Assembly (NCBI RefSeq): GCF_000153125.2
Contig: NZ_CM002299.1
Coordinates: 372,809 to 436,808, forward strand
DNA: 64,000 bases
Reading direction: 5' to 3'
From: Congregibacter litoralis KT71
GTDB taxonomy: Bacteria > Pseudomonadota > Gammaproteobacteria > Pseudomonadales > Halieaceae
Shown here: positions 47,501 to 54,470 of the stretch, in pieces
Layout of the letters: each line of letters begins with the position of its first letter
Position numbering within the stretch: position 1 is the stretch's first letter
Made by a program: the position numbers and the translations under genes
The notes under the pieces: model-generated
Seen by the model: the letters and a program-made list of their open reading frames with translations, nothing else
What the model was told of the DNA's origin: nothing
The model's database searches: none

Positions 47501-48266
47501 CACCAGCGCACAAGTGGTTGGGCAGACCGCAGTGTCCTATGCCTTTGATGCCATGGGGAGCATTACCCAAAAGACCGATGTCGCTGACACCTATGACTAC
47601 ATCGCAGGTCCGGCGCATGCTGTGACGCTCCTCACTCAGGGCGCTAACGTCCGCAGTCTGTCGTACGACGCCAACGGCAACTTTGCCTTGGGTACTAACG
47701 AGCCGACTATGGTCTGGTCCAGCTACAACAAGCCTACGCAGCTCGCGAAGAGCGGCATCACGTACGATTTTCTGTACGGCCCTGATCGTCGCCGGTTCCA
47801 GAAGCAGCGCAACACTGAAACTACCCATTATGTAGGCTCACGATTCGAGCGACGTTTTGGCGGCAGTGCCGAGGTTTCAAGATCCGTAATCTACGCCAAT
47901 GGTCGAGCGATCATGGTGCGAGAAGACAGTGCGGGCGGCACCACGCACCGCTATCTCCATCGGGATCATTTGGGCAGTGTCACGGCCATCACCGATGAGT
48001 CCACAGGCAATGTGCTGGACCGCCTAAGCTACGATGCCTGGGGGTTGCGCCGCATTGCAACGACCTGGGCGGCTGGATCAGTCACAGCCACCGATCATCG
48101 CGGCTACACCGGTCATGAGCATTTGGATGACATTGGCATCATTCACATGAACGGGCGGATCTATGAGCCGACCTTGGGGAGGATGCTGAGTCCGGACCCG
48201 GTCACGCAAGCACCGAACAATGGGCAGGTCAGCGGCTTAATCCTCTACCGAAAACTGCGGTTATAA
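44514..48266 (+). CDS. FG-GAP/RHS-repeat C-terminal part of broken RHS protein
   Basis: 1250 residues in the same frame as the preceding part. More FG-GAP motifs (GDFNGDGLPDVI, DYNADGLMD, DINGDGLLD) are followed by a middle domain, then tandem YD repeats (YDALGRLSRQSEP, YDDIGRVTSL, YDAAGNRSSV, YDRYGRMTQQ). The RHS core YLHRDHLGSVTAITDESTGNVLDRLSYDAWG and GYTGHEHLDDIGIIHMNGRIYEPTLGRMLSPDP follows. The usual next segment (NxYxYxxNNPLxxxDPSG) is missing: after SPDPVTQAPNNGQ the frame runs into 12 unrelated residues and stops. No variable toxin or immunity gene follows. The TTG at 44514 has no clear ribosome site, so independent translation is doubtful. Confidence 0.7.
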   Translation: MRVGLNIGSAFAAEVVWTSDVWYDLSIGDFNGDGLPDVIEKTQYVRLNNGIGLDPQIDWGSSATIKPGSYWSYYVEFFDYNADGLMDRKTTNSTGAWIVQLNTGDAFVEVGVGGLAYQIDLNRDGFKDNLTHSVHVITRNPRRYKGELSVVHGDSTVGSSQTATILQPLDYGFDKYSGFGDINGDGLLDPSVKETYVCKRNYALTNYYLYYHYCETERSRVFVNDADRPNLVSSITESSGREIQFEYDWLASGTDTYTKGTGAELPEFDIQDSTRVVKNMRISNGIGGDFETTYKYEGLKWGLDGRGILGFAKIISTNLDTNIETTTEYEQSFPLVMQPKHVEQRRVSDGRLLAETDTTYAINGTVGAGPVFGYAQTTVEKKYALGDGRLLVTQTTDRTVDAYGNTTTLEVETDDTENTEIRQQVVANAFNVDVTQWRVGELASNSTTFWLNGGSSSRDTRTTTYSYGTTYGLLKTTTREPGGGAGIEVTTTRTHDAFGNVLSETIAGPGFASRTTSIAYDTRGQFPTTLTNALGHVVSQSWLPEFGKKTSQTDANGQTTTWSYDSFGQQTLETRPDGTSVSTLTYKDPTGSGVSAAFYQETLESGKAPRRTFVDLLGRTVRERSQSFDGSYVNVDSEYDALGRLSRQSEPHFDGGGVDWNTFGYDDIGRVTSLIAADSVASTTTVYNGLTTTVTDAAGRSETQSTDAAGRVISVIDKDGTSMGIAYDAAGNRSSVTAAAGTAVASVVNYSYDRYGRMTQQDDPDHGVYSYSYDALGNKLTEISPEMAAAAQSRTFIYDLLSRVTSRTEPEGTAVWTYDHTALGDLGIGKVHSESQSGFSREYTYGAGHFGRVTGISTTIGTSTYTETKTYDGNGMLASEKYPASLASPSGYTVEYAYNALGYLERVQSLGGTQVFYQTLDTNAAGRVTQEWLGDGSTVTQSFDGVSARVTSQLSQATSTIQQFSYSYDSAGNMLTRDDNLQSLSEAFTYDDLDRLTSAQVVGQTAVSYAFDAMGSITQKTDVADTYDYIAGPAHAVTLLTQGANVRSLSYDANGNFALGTNEPTMVWSSYNKPTQLAKSGITYDFLYGPDRRRFQKQRNTETTHYVGSRFERRFGGSAEVSRSVIYANGRAIMVREDSAGGTTHRYLHRDHLGSVTAITDESTGNVLDRLSYDAWGLRRIATTWAAGSVTATDHRGYTGHEHLDDIGIIHMNGRIYEPTLGRMLSPDPVTQAPNNGQVSGLILYRKLRL

Positions 48267-48494
48267 ATGGGGGGATTACATTATTCTTATACTAAATGTT
48301 GTGGTTCTTTATGAAAAAGTTCCCAGATTTGGTCTTTTTAGGCGCTTTGGTGTCTCAAAAACTGTGTGTTTTGGGTAAAGTGTTGGCGTCATGAGAGATG
48401 CCGGACTACCCCCGCTTTTCTAGAGACCAGGCAGCGTCTGCCAGCGCAAACAGCTTGAGTGCCCTCCCAGAGCACAGCTATTGAGGATTGATTT

Positions 48495-50642
48495 ATGACC
48501 AAGATGGAACTGATTACCGGTGGAGCCCCGGCAGTCGTTGATGTGCCAATGCAGGAGACTTCGGTCGAGATCTGGTCTGAGAAGTATGGGCTCCGTGACC
48601 ATGAAGGTAATTCAATCGACGGCGATATGAACGGGTCTTTTAAGCGCGTTGCCGCAGCCCTGGCCAAGGTTGAGACATCTGATCACGAGGACTGGAAAGA
48701 AAAGTTTGAGTGGGCTCTTCGTAACGGAGCGACTCCTGCGGGGCGCATCATGTCGAACGCCGGCGCAGAGAAATACAAGCCCAGCACGTCAACCATCAAC
48801 TGCACGGTTTCGGGACCCATCAGCGATTCCATGGAAGGCATTCTCCAGGCGAACCTGGAGGCCGGTTTGACGCTGAAGGCTGGCTGCGGGATTGGGTACG
48901 AGTTTTCTACCCTGCGACCCAGCGGTGCCAACGTGGCGGGAGCCGGGGCCGAAACCAGTGGTCCTCTGTCGTTCATGGAAATCTTTGACGCGACCTGCAA
49001 GACCGTTTCCAGTGCGGGGGGGCGACGAGGCGCACAGATGGGCACGTTTGACGTGTCCCACCCGGACGTATTTGAGTTTATTCGTGCTAAACGTACCGAC
49101 GGCATGCTTCGCCAATTCAATCTTTCGCTGTTGATCACGGATGAGTTCATGGAGGCCGTCAAAGCTGAAGGTGACTGGCCTCTCGTGTTTCCGATCAAGG
49201 CAGACAATCTTGAAGATGCCGAAAAGAAAGCAGGTAGTCGCGGAATACTGTGGAAGTACTTCCCGATAACCGATGGCTATCTGTCCAATGAGGTGGGAGA
49301 AGTTGCCTGCAAGATTTACAACGTCGTCAAGGCTCGTGAGCTTTGGGACGAGGTGATGTCGCTCACCTACGATTACGCCGAGCCCGGGTTCATTCTCATC
49401 GATAAATACAATGTAATGAACAACAACTGGTTCTGCGAAAACATCCGGAGTACAAACCCCTGCGGAGAGCAGGGATTGCCCTATTACGGGTCGTGTCTCC
49501 TGGGCAGTGTCAATCTGACTCGCTTCATTGTCTCGCCTTTTACAGACAGGGCAGCCTTTGACTGGGATAAATTCCGCGAGGTTACAGCGATTTTCACCCG
49601 CATGATGGATAACGTAGTTGAGATCAATGGGCTACCTCTTCCGGAGCAGGTTGAGGAGATCACCACGAAGCGTCGCCATGGCATTGGCTACCTCGGATTG
49701 GGGTCAGCAGTTACGCTGATGGGCATGCGTTATGGATCTGAAGAGGCTGTGGCTTTTACTGATCGCGTTAGTCGTGAGCTTGCCGTAGTAGGCTGGAAAG
49801 TTGGCCTTGAGCTGGCGAAGGAGAAGGGCGCGGCCCCAATTCTGGACAAGAATTATGATGTCACCGGAGAGATGCTGAACGCGCGGCCGGAAATGATAGC
49901 TGACGGGTTCAAACTGGGTGACAAGGTGTCAGGGCGGGTATTGATGGCTCGATATAGCCGCTACATGCAAACTATCGCCGAGGTAGAGCCCCAGCTCGTG
50001 GCAGAGATAGAGCAGCATGGTGCACGGTTCACGCACCACAGCTCCATCGCTCCCACAGGGACCATTGCGTTTTCCTTTGCCAATAACAGTAGCAACGGTA
50101 TAGAGCCCAGCTTCGCCCATTCGTACATGCGTAACATCATCAAGGCGGGCAAAAAGACCAAGCAGCAGACGGAGGTTCAGTCATTCGAGCTACTGGCCTA
50201 CCGCCACCTGATTAATCCGGAAGCGGACCCCTATGCGACGGAAGGCCCCAACAAGCTGCCTGACTATTTCATTACCACCAATGATATTTCGCCAAAAGAG
50301 CATGTGGATATGCAGGCGGCATCTCAAAAGTGGATCGATTCCAGCATCTCCAAGACGGTCAATGTCCCCACGGAAATTCCCTATGACTCCTTCAAGGACG
50401 TATACATGTACGCCTATGAGCGTGGGCTGAAGGGCTGCACAACGTTCCGCTACAACCCCGAGGCATTCAGTGGCGTCCTGGTCAAGAAAGACGATCTCGA
50501 GAACACGAAGTACGAGTTCACACTCGAGGACGGATCCACTATTCAGGTGGCCGGCACCGACCAGGTTGAGTACGACGGCGATACGCACTCCGCCTCAAAC
50601 CTCTTTGATGCCTTGAAAGAGGGTATGTATTCGCGGTTCTAG
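48495..50642 (+). CDS. nrdJa: Adenosylcobalamin-dependent ribonucleotide reductase, large part (NrdJa-type)
   Basis: 715-residue class II RNR that reduces ribonucleotides with a B12-derived radical, independent of oxygen. Redox Cys 103 (STINCTVSGP), the radical-site loop NPCGEQ near residue 323, and the SIAPTGTIAF and GCTTFRYNPE blocks are present. The C-terminal redox tail is not on this chain; it is on the next gene, as in the NrdJa/NrdJb split of Pseudomonas. ATG 48495 has GAGGA about 7 bp upstream. I saw no cobalamin riboswitch or NrdR box in the 228-bp upstream gap. Confidence 0.92.
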   Translation: MTKMELITGGAPAVVDVPMQETSVEIWSEKYGLRDHEGNSIDGDMNGSFKRVAAALAKVETSDHEDWKEKFEWALRNGATPAGRIMSNAGAEKYKPSTSTINCTVSGPISDSMEGILQANLEAGLTLKAGCGIGYEFSTLRPSGANVAGAGAETSGPLSFMEIFDATCKTVSSAGGRRGAQMGTFDVSHPDVFEFIRAKRTDGMLRQFNLSLLITDEFMEAVKAEGDWPLVFPIKADNLEDAEKKAGSRGILWKYFPITDGYLSNEVGEVACKIYNVVKARELWDEVMSLTYDYAEPGFILIDKYNVMNNNWFCENIRSTNPCGEQGLPYYGSCLLGSVNLTRFIVSPFTDRAAFDWDKFREVTAIFTRMMDNVVEINGLPLPEQVEEITTKRRHGIGYLGLGSAVTLMGMRYGSEEAVAFTDRVSRELAVVGWKVGLELAKEKGAAPILDKNYDVTGEMLNARPEMIADGFKLGDKVSGRVLMARYSRYMQTIAEVEPQLVAEIEQHGARFTHHSSIAPTGTIAFSFANNSSNGIEPSFAHSYMRNIIKAGKKTKQQTEVQSFELLAYRHLINPEADPYATEGPNKLPDYFITTNDISPKEHVDMQAASQKWIDSSISKTVNVPTEIPYDSFKDVYMYAYERGLKGCTTFRYNPEAFSGVLVKKDDLENTKYEFTLEDGSTIQVAGTDQVEYDGDTHSASNLFDALKEGMYSRF

Positions 50643-50708
50643 GATGAACCGCTCGCCCATTGTTTACTCTGCGGGCCGCGGGCCCGCATCGATGAGAGGC
50701 CAAAAGCC

Positions 50709-51368
50709 ATGACTGTAAAAATCGACCAGAAGATTACTGGCTGGAGCGTAGTGAAGCCTGGCGAGACTGATGCGCCAAAAGAAGAAGCACAAGTTGTTCA
50801 GATGCACGAGAAGATCAAGCGCCCCGAGCATCTCCATGGATCAACCTACAAGCTCAAGGCTCCGAATATAAAGCACGCCCTGTACGTGTCTATTAATGAC
50901 ATTGTGCTCAACGAGGGGACAGAGCACGAAAAACGGGCGCCTTTTGAAATCTTCATCAACTGCCGCGACATGGATAATTATCAGTGGGTGACGGCCCTCA
51001 CGCTGGTCCTCAGTGCCATCTTTCGTAAAGGCGGTGATGTCACATTTATCATCGACGAACTGGAGCAGGTGTTCGACCCGAAGGGCGGCTACTTCACGGG
51101 CGGGCGGTTCGTCCCTTCACTCGTCGCTGAAATCGGGATCATCATCAAGCGTCATATGCGATCTATCGGCCTGATACCCGAAGAAGTCATGGATGAAGGG
51201 CAGCTCGCCTATTTGGAAGAGAAGAAAGCCAGGGCAATGGATGCTGATCCGGGGGACACCGGCTACCCAAAAAGCGCCACCCTATGCAAGGCATGCTCTG
51301 TAAAAGCAGTGATCATCGACGGTGGCTGCGCCACGTGTTTGAGTTGCGGTGACAGTAAGTGTAGTTAA
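50709..51368 (+). CDS. nrdJb: NrdJb-type TSCPD-domain subunit of class II RNR
   Basis: 219 residues. The central TSCPD-like domain is FEIFINCRDMDNYQWVTALTLVLSAIFRKGGDVTFIIDELEQVFDPKGGYF. The Cys-rich tail KACSVKAVIIDGGCATCLSCGDSKC probably carries the thiols that regenerate the active site of the large subunit. Same operon as nrdJa, 66 bp downstream, and the same size as Pseudomonas NrdJb. A strong terminator follows. Confidence 0.9.
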   Translation: MTVKIDQKITGWSVVKPGETDAPKEEAQVVQMHEKIKRPEHLHGSTYKLKAPNIKHALYVSINDIVLNEGTEHEKRAPFEIFINCRDMDNYQWVTALTLVLSAIFRKGGDVTFIIDELEQVFDPKGGYFTGGRFVPSLVAEIGIIIKRHMRSIGLIPEEVMDEGQLAYLEEKKARAMDADPGDTGYPKSATLCKACSVKAVIIDGGCATCLSCGDSKCS

Positions 51369-51417
51369 CACCTAGTAACTGGATACTTGTGTAAAGCCAT
51401 CCACTGAACCATAAAAG

Positions 51418-51448
51418 CCCCTAAGCCCCAAAACTTAGGGGTTTTTTT
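51418..51448 (+). terminator. Rho-independent terminator after nrdJb
   Basis: Arms CCCCTAAG and CTTAGGGG form a perfect 8-bp stem with an 8-nt loop, followed by seven T. It closes the nrdJ operon. Confidence 0.9.
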
Positions 51449-51558
51449 GTGCTTGTGCATTAGAGTGTGGGTTTTCACGCTTTTTGGAAATTTATCACCT
51501 TAAATGAACCAAAAACTTAACCCGATTCCCTATAAATCAACGGGTTAAGTTTTTAACT

Positions 51559-51577
51559 TCTGTTTTTAGTCAGGTTT
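51559..51577 (+). repeat. Left arm of a 19-bp inverted repeat bracketing the PEP-CTERM genes
   Basis: TCTGTTTTTAGTCAGGTTT is the exact reverse complement of 54052–54070, 2.5 kb away on the other side of both PEP-CTERM genes. Confidence 0.7.
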
Positions 51578-51693
51578 GGGGGAGTTTCCTTCCCGCTGAC
51601 ACAAGAAATCTTGCCTTCATTCGATTGGTCGCTTCCGACTGCAAACACTGCAATTCGAGAAACGACAACTCGCACCTTCGAAAGCGGGTTCTG

Positions 51694-51727
51694 GCGATGT
51701 CTCAAAACACCTCAAGGCGGTCTTTAG
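51694..51727 (-). repeat. Dispersed repeat copy (inverted)
   Basis: Read on the minus strand it gives AAAGACCGCCTTGAGGTG then TTTTGAGACATCGC. This joins the CGCCTTGAGGTG variant (31.2 and 33.6 kb) to the TTTTGAGACAT end of the main form. Confidence 0.6.
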
Positions 51728-52006
51728 CGCCGTCAGAAAGATTTACCTTGCTACGAATAAGAGTATTCCCATTTTGGCGCGAAATTTGCGCTGGCCGAGC
51801 CGAGCTAATTTGATAGAGGTCATTTGCCTAAAAAATCTAAGTTCGGCGCCAAGACGCTACCTTACTCGCGGCGTGACTTGTGCTATGCGGCGTAATTTAA
51901 ACACACTCATCGGTAACAATTACGCACGGGGAGATGTGTCAGAATTCTTTACACTTCCCGGCGATTTGCCGTCGTGTATTGGCTGAACACCTTACGGTAC
52001 GTGGCT

Positions 52007-52015
52007 TGGTATAAT
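52007..52015 (+). promoter_or_regulatory. Extended -10 promoter for the first PEP-CTERM gene
   Basis: TGGTATAAT gives a perfect TATAAT with the TGn extension, 51 bp before the ATG. No good -35 is visible, which is common with extended -10 promoters. Confidence 0.5.
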
Positions 52016-52065
52016 TATTGCTTCGCTTTGGAAACAAAGTACTCACACCGTGAAAGAGAATTCAT

Positions 52066-52671
52066 ATGGCTAATTTAAAGAAGTGTTTTATTGCCGGAGC
52101 CTGTGCCGTGGCTTTATCGTTTGGACAAGCCAATGCAGGCATTATCGATTCCGATGATGTGAATGGTTTCGAAACGTTTTTAGATGAAATCACCGGGCTC
52201 ACATGGCTCGACTTAGATAATTTTTTCGACTCGGCAACGGGTATAAGCGCGTTTACTCCAGCGGAACAGATTGCTGCTGCGGAGGAAGAAGGCTTTACAG
52301 TAGCCTCAACCGAAAAGATTGAGGAGCTGCTCGGAAGCCTTCCATTAACGGGCGGTCAATGGTCCACCTACGCCGGTATCATGGGCTTCGGTGACACGCG
52401 AGATTTGATTTGGGGTTCCTATGACGATGGCGACGAAAACCCAAACTTAGGATGGGCATATGCTTACTCTTTCGATAATGAGTGGATTTTCTCTCCAAAT
52501 AGCGGCAACGTAGATCTTATTGCTGCAGGAAACGATCCGGGCTCCCAGGATTTGGGCCTGTGGGCGTTCGCTAGCCTTGGAGACAGAACCTCAGTGCCAG
52601 CCCCCGCGACACTCGCACTATTCGGTCTGGGCCTCGCTGGTCTTGGCTGGAAGCGGCGCATTACAGCGTAA
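52066..52671 (+). CDS. PEP-CTERM sorting-domain protein
   Basis: 201-residue exported protein. The signal peptide (CFIAGACAVALSFGQANA) precedes an acidic body with the LDEITGLTWLDLDNFFDSATG block. The C-terminal sorting signal is VPAPATLALFGLGLAGLGWKRR: Pro-Ala-Pro in place of Pro-Glu-Pro, a membrane helix and an Arg cluster. Exosortase would cut it and hand it to the cell surface or exopolysaccharide matrix; no exosortase is in the window. Homologous arrangement to the next gene, including its terminator. Confidence 0.88.
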   Translation: MANLKKCFIAGACAVALSFGQANAGIIDSDDVNGFETFLDEITGLTWLDLDNFFDSATGISAFTPAEQIAAAEEEGFTVASTEKIEELLGSLPLTGGQWSTYAGIMGFGDTRDLIWGSYDDGDENPNLGWAYAYSFDNEWIFSPNSGNVDLIAAGNDPGSQDLGLWAFASLGDRTSVPAPATLALFGLGLAGLGWKRRITA

Positions 52672-52690
52672 GCAAAACACCCGATGCATT

Positions 52691-52714
52691 AGCCCACTCC
52701 GGTGGGCTTTTTAT
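52691..52714 (+). terminator. Rho-independent terminator after the first PEP-CTERM gene
   Basis: Stem AGCCCAC/GTGGGCT with a TCCG loop, followed by TTTTATT. Nearly identical to the terminator of the second PEP-CTERM gene. Confidence 0.88.
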
Positions 52715-52732
52715 TGCGTGAGATTTGAGAAT

Positions 52733-52763
52733 GCTAATGTCTCAAGGTAGGCGAAAGGGTCAT
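52733..52763 (-). repeat. Dispersed repeat copy after the first PEP-CTERM terminator
   Basis: Read on the minus strand it gives GATGACCCTTTCGCCTACC then TTGAGACATTAGC, close to the 53.7-kb copy and at the same distance from its terminator. Confidence 0.65.
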
Positions 52764-52930
52764 CCCCATACGACTGTTTTCACCTCATAACGGTCATTCG
52801 GCGTGTCAATTTTTTTTACATCTGACATTCAGGTTTTATCCAATATGCGCTGCAGCCCTCGCGCCACCTATGTTGGTCTGCTTTTTGCTAAGGCATCATT
52901 ATTATCGTATTTGTAGATGGAACTGGTGGA

Positions 52931-53605
52931 ATGAAATTAGAGAAATTTGTTTTAGCAATCGTGATGGTAGCGTCTGCAACGGTTGCGAACGCTGGCTTAC
53001 TAACTGTCGATACCTACGATATGCTGAATGGAGACGTCGGTTCATATTCCTATTGGGATGAAACCTATGACGGCTCTGGAGATGTTGGTGTGAGCCGCTC
53101 ATCTTTGACTGGTGGAACTGGCGATCTTACGGATGGAATTATTGCTTCAGGCACCTGGAATGCAGTGGAGCCGGGGTCCGGCTTGCCGGGGGCACAATTG
53201 GGTGACAACGGTCCCTACGTCGGCTGGGTGAATTACAATCCGTTCATCACGTTTAACTTTGCGCAGACGGTTAATATCACAAGCGCTACAGTTTACGTGG
53301 ACAATCAAGTTAACCAAGGGGGCGTTGGTGGCCCTGCCTCAGTTGCTTTCGACGGTTTAAGCTTCGCTAACTACATACCCAGAGTTAACGGAACCACCGC
53401 TGCTTTGAGCTTCGATTTCGACTTCACTGGTGACAGCCTTGGCGTAGAGTTGGTCAGAAGTAATTCATGGGTTTTTGTAAGTGAAGTGCAGTTCTTCGGC
53501 GACATCGTCGAGCAAGAGGATACGCAAGTGCCTGTGCCGACAACTCTAGCCCTCCTCGGGCTCGGCTTAGCTGGACTTGGGTGGAAGCGCCGTAAGCAAG
53601 CTTAA
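52931..53605 (+). CDS. PEP-CTERM sorting-domain protein
   Basis: 224 residues. Signal peptide KFVLAIVMVASATVANA; a body rich in Gly, Asn and aromatic residues that looks like a discoidin/galactose-binding-like β-sandwich (FITFNFAQTVNITSATVYVDNQ, VELVRSNSWVFVSEVQFFG); and the sorting signal VPVPTTLALLGLGLAGLGWKRR. The signal is almost the same as that of the preceding gene although the bodies are unrelated. Probably an extracellular matrix or cell-surface protein. ATG 52931 has GGTGGA just upstream. Confidence 0.88.
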   Translation: MKLEKFVLAIVMVASATVANAGLLTVDTYDMLNGDVGSYSYWDETYDGSGDVGVSRSSLTGGTGDLTDGIIASGTWNAVEPGSGLPGAQLGDNGPYVGWVNYNPFITFNFAQTVNITSATVYVDNQVNQGGVGGPASVAFDGLSFANYIPRVNGTTAALSFDFDFTGDSLGVELVRSNSWVFVSEVQFFGDIVEQEDTQVPVPTTLALLGLGLAGLGWKRRKQA

Positions 53606-53625
53606 ACATAGCTCCTGACGGAATG

Positions 53626-53647
53626 GCCCACTTCGGTGGGCTTTTTA
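53626..53647 (+). terminator. Rho-independent terminator after the second PEP-CTERM gene
   Basis: Stem GCCCAC/GTGGGC with a TTCG tetraloop and a T-rich tail, matching the 52.7-kb terminator. Confidence 0.88.
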
Positions 53648-53670
53648 TTGCCTGAAATTGGATGGAGTTC

Positions 53671-53704
53671 GCAAATGTCTCAAAATAGGCGAAAGCGGTC
53701 TTTG
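53671..53704 (-). repeat. Best-preserved copy of the dispersed repeat
   Basis: On the minus strand it gives AAAGACCGCTTTCGCC directly joined to TATTTTGAGACATTTGC. The IS30-split copy at 28.7/30.0 kb reassembles to the same sequence. Confidence 0.7.
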
Positions 53705-54051
53705 TGGGTTAGCGGGTAAGCACAGGCAAATCCAATAATCGGCAGAAATCGTCGGTCGGCGAGATTCGTGATCGAGCATGTTCTGCAACTTGCTCTGAGA
53801 ACCTACGGTTTGACGCAATCACCGTGAGAAATTGGCCTAGACTGCATCTGAGCCTGTAGGGGAAAAGTCCATCTCAACAGAGCGTTAAGCTCTCGCTTTT
53901 TGCTATGTGCGCTTATTCCCAACAGAAGAGTGTAGGGATTACCCCCCCAATAATCAGTAAATAGAAGTTTTTCGAATCATCGCGATGAGATTACTGATTT
54001 GAGCAAGTAACGTGAGAAATGCGTCTGGTTTGGTTCTCGCGGTAACTTAGT

Positions 54052-54070
54052 AAACCTGACTAAAAACAGA
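54052..54070 (-). repeat. Right arm of the 19-bp inverted repeat
   Basis: AAACCTGACTAAAAACAGA is the exact reverse complement of 51559–51577. Confidence 0.7.
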
Positions 54071-54470
54071 GCATTAGAGGTTTCGCGACTTTCTTGTAGT
54101 TTGAAAACCTACAATACGAACCTTCGCGGTCTTTGGCCGTGTACATCTTGGATGACGCCGTATAGTCGACCCAGCCGCCAGAACCGCTTACTCATGCATG
54201 GCAACCGGATTGTCCCTGACGTTTTGATGGATTCAGCCAAGTTTACAGTTGTCACTGACAACAAAGTTACACTTAGCATCTATTATGGAATCTGAAATAC
54301 ACAATATGTTGTTCAAAACCAATAGGTTAATGCCCTCTGGTTGTCACAACTTTACAGTTTCTATAGGTTTATACAAAGTGCTCCTAGGCAGCGACTTTGC
54401 CACCACTCTGCGGTTTTTTGTGTACCTTTAATGATTCCCTCAAAAAAAGAGCTCTCCAGAGGAGAGCCCC

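Larger units (their letters stand above)
42954..48266 (+). pseudogene. SpvB/FG-GAP/RHS-repeat protein gene, interrupted by one in-frame TGA
   Basis: A single reading frame of 1771 codons runs from ATG 42954 (AAGGA 6 bp upstream) to the TAA ending at 48266, broken only by TGA at 44481–44483. Homology to one protein architecture runs straight across that codon, so there is no frameshift: an SpvB-type N-terminus, FG-GAP/VCBS repeats on both sides of the TGA, many YD/RHS repeats, and the RHS core. The C-terminus stops right after the core, with no toxin tip. Either a recent nonsense mutation or read-through; the two parts are listed separately. Confidence 0.8.
51449..52065. other. Gap without a convincing gene before the PEP-CTERM block
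   Basis: AT-rich sequence in about 620 bp with only short, compositionally poor frames. It contains one arm of a 19-bp inverted repeat (51559–51577), a dispersed repeat copy (51694–51727) and a promoter at about 52007. Confidence 0.6.
53606..54470. other. Long gap without a gene
   Basis: 865 bp with no convincing coding frame. It holds the PEP-CTERM terminator, a dispersed repeat copy, a 9-bp inverted repeat AATCAGTAA/TTACTGATT (53952–53960 and 53991–53999, 30-bp loop), and the right arm of the 19-bp inverted repeat. AT-rich compared with the flanking core. Confidence 0.65.

Noticed and set aside
48267..48494. Cobalamin riboswitch ahead of nrdJa
   Set aside because: No GCCACTG-type B12 box or recognisable arrangement was found by eye; not excluded without a covariance search.
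51625..51986. Short plus-strand frames between nrdJb and the PEP-CTERM gene
   Set aside because: They overlap one another and a repeat copy, lack ribosome sites and have no protein-like composition.
54101..54431. Short frames before ggt as small genes
   Set aside because: No ribosome sites, mixed low-complexity residues and overlapping frames in AT-rich DNA.
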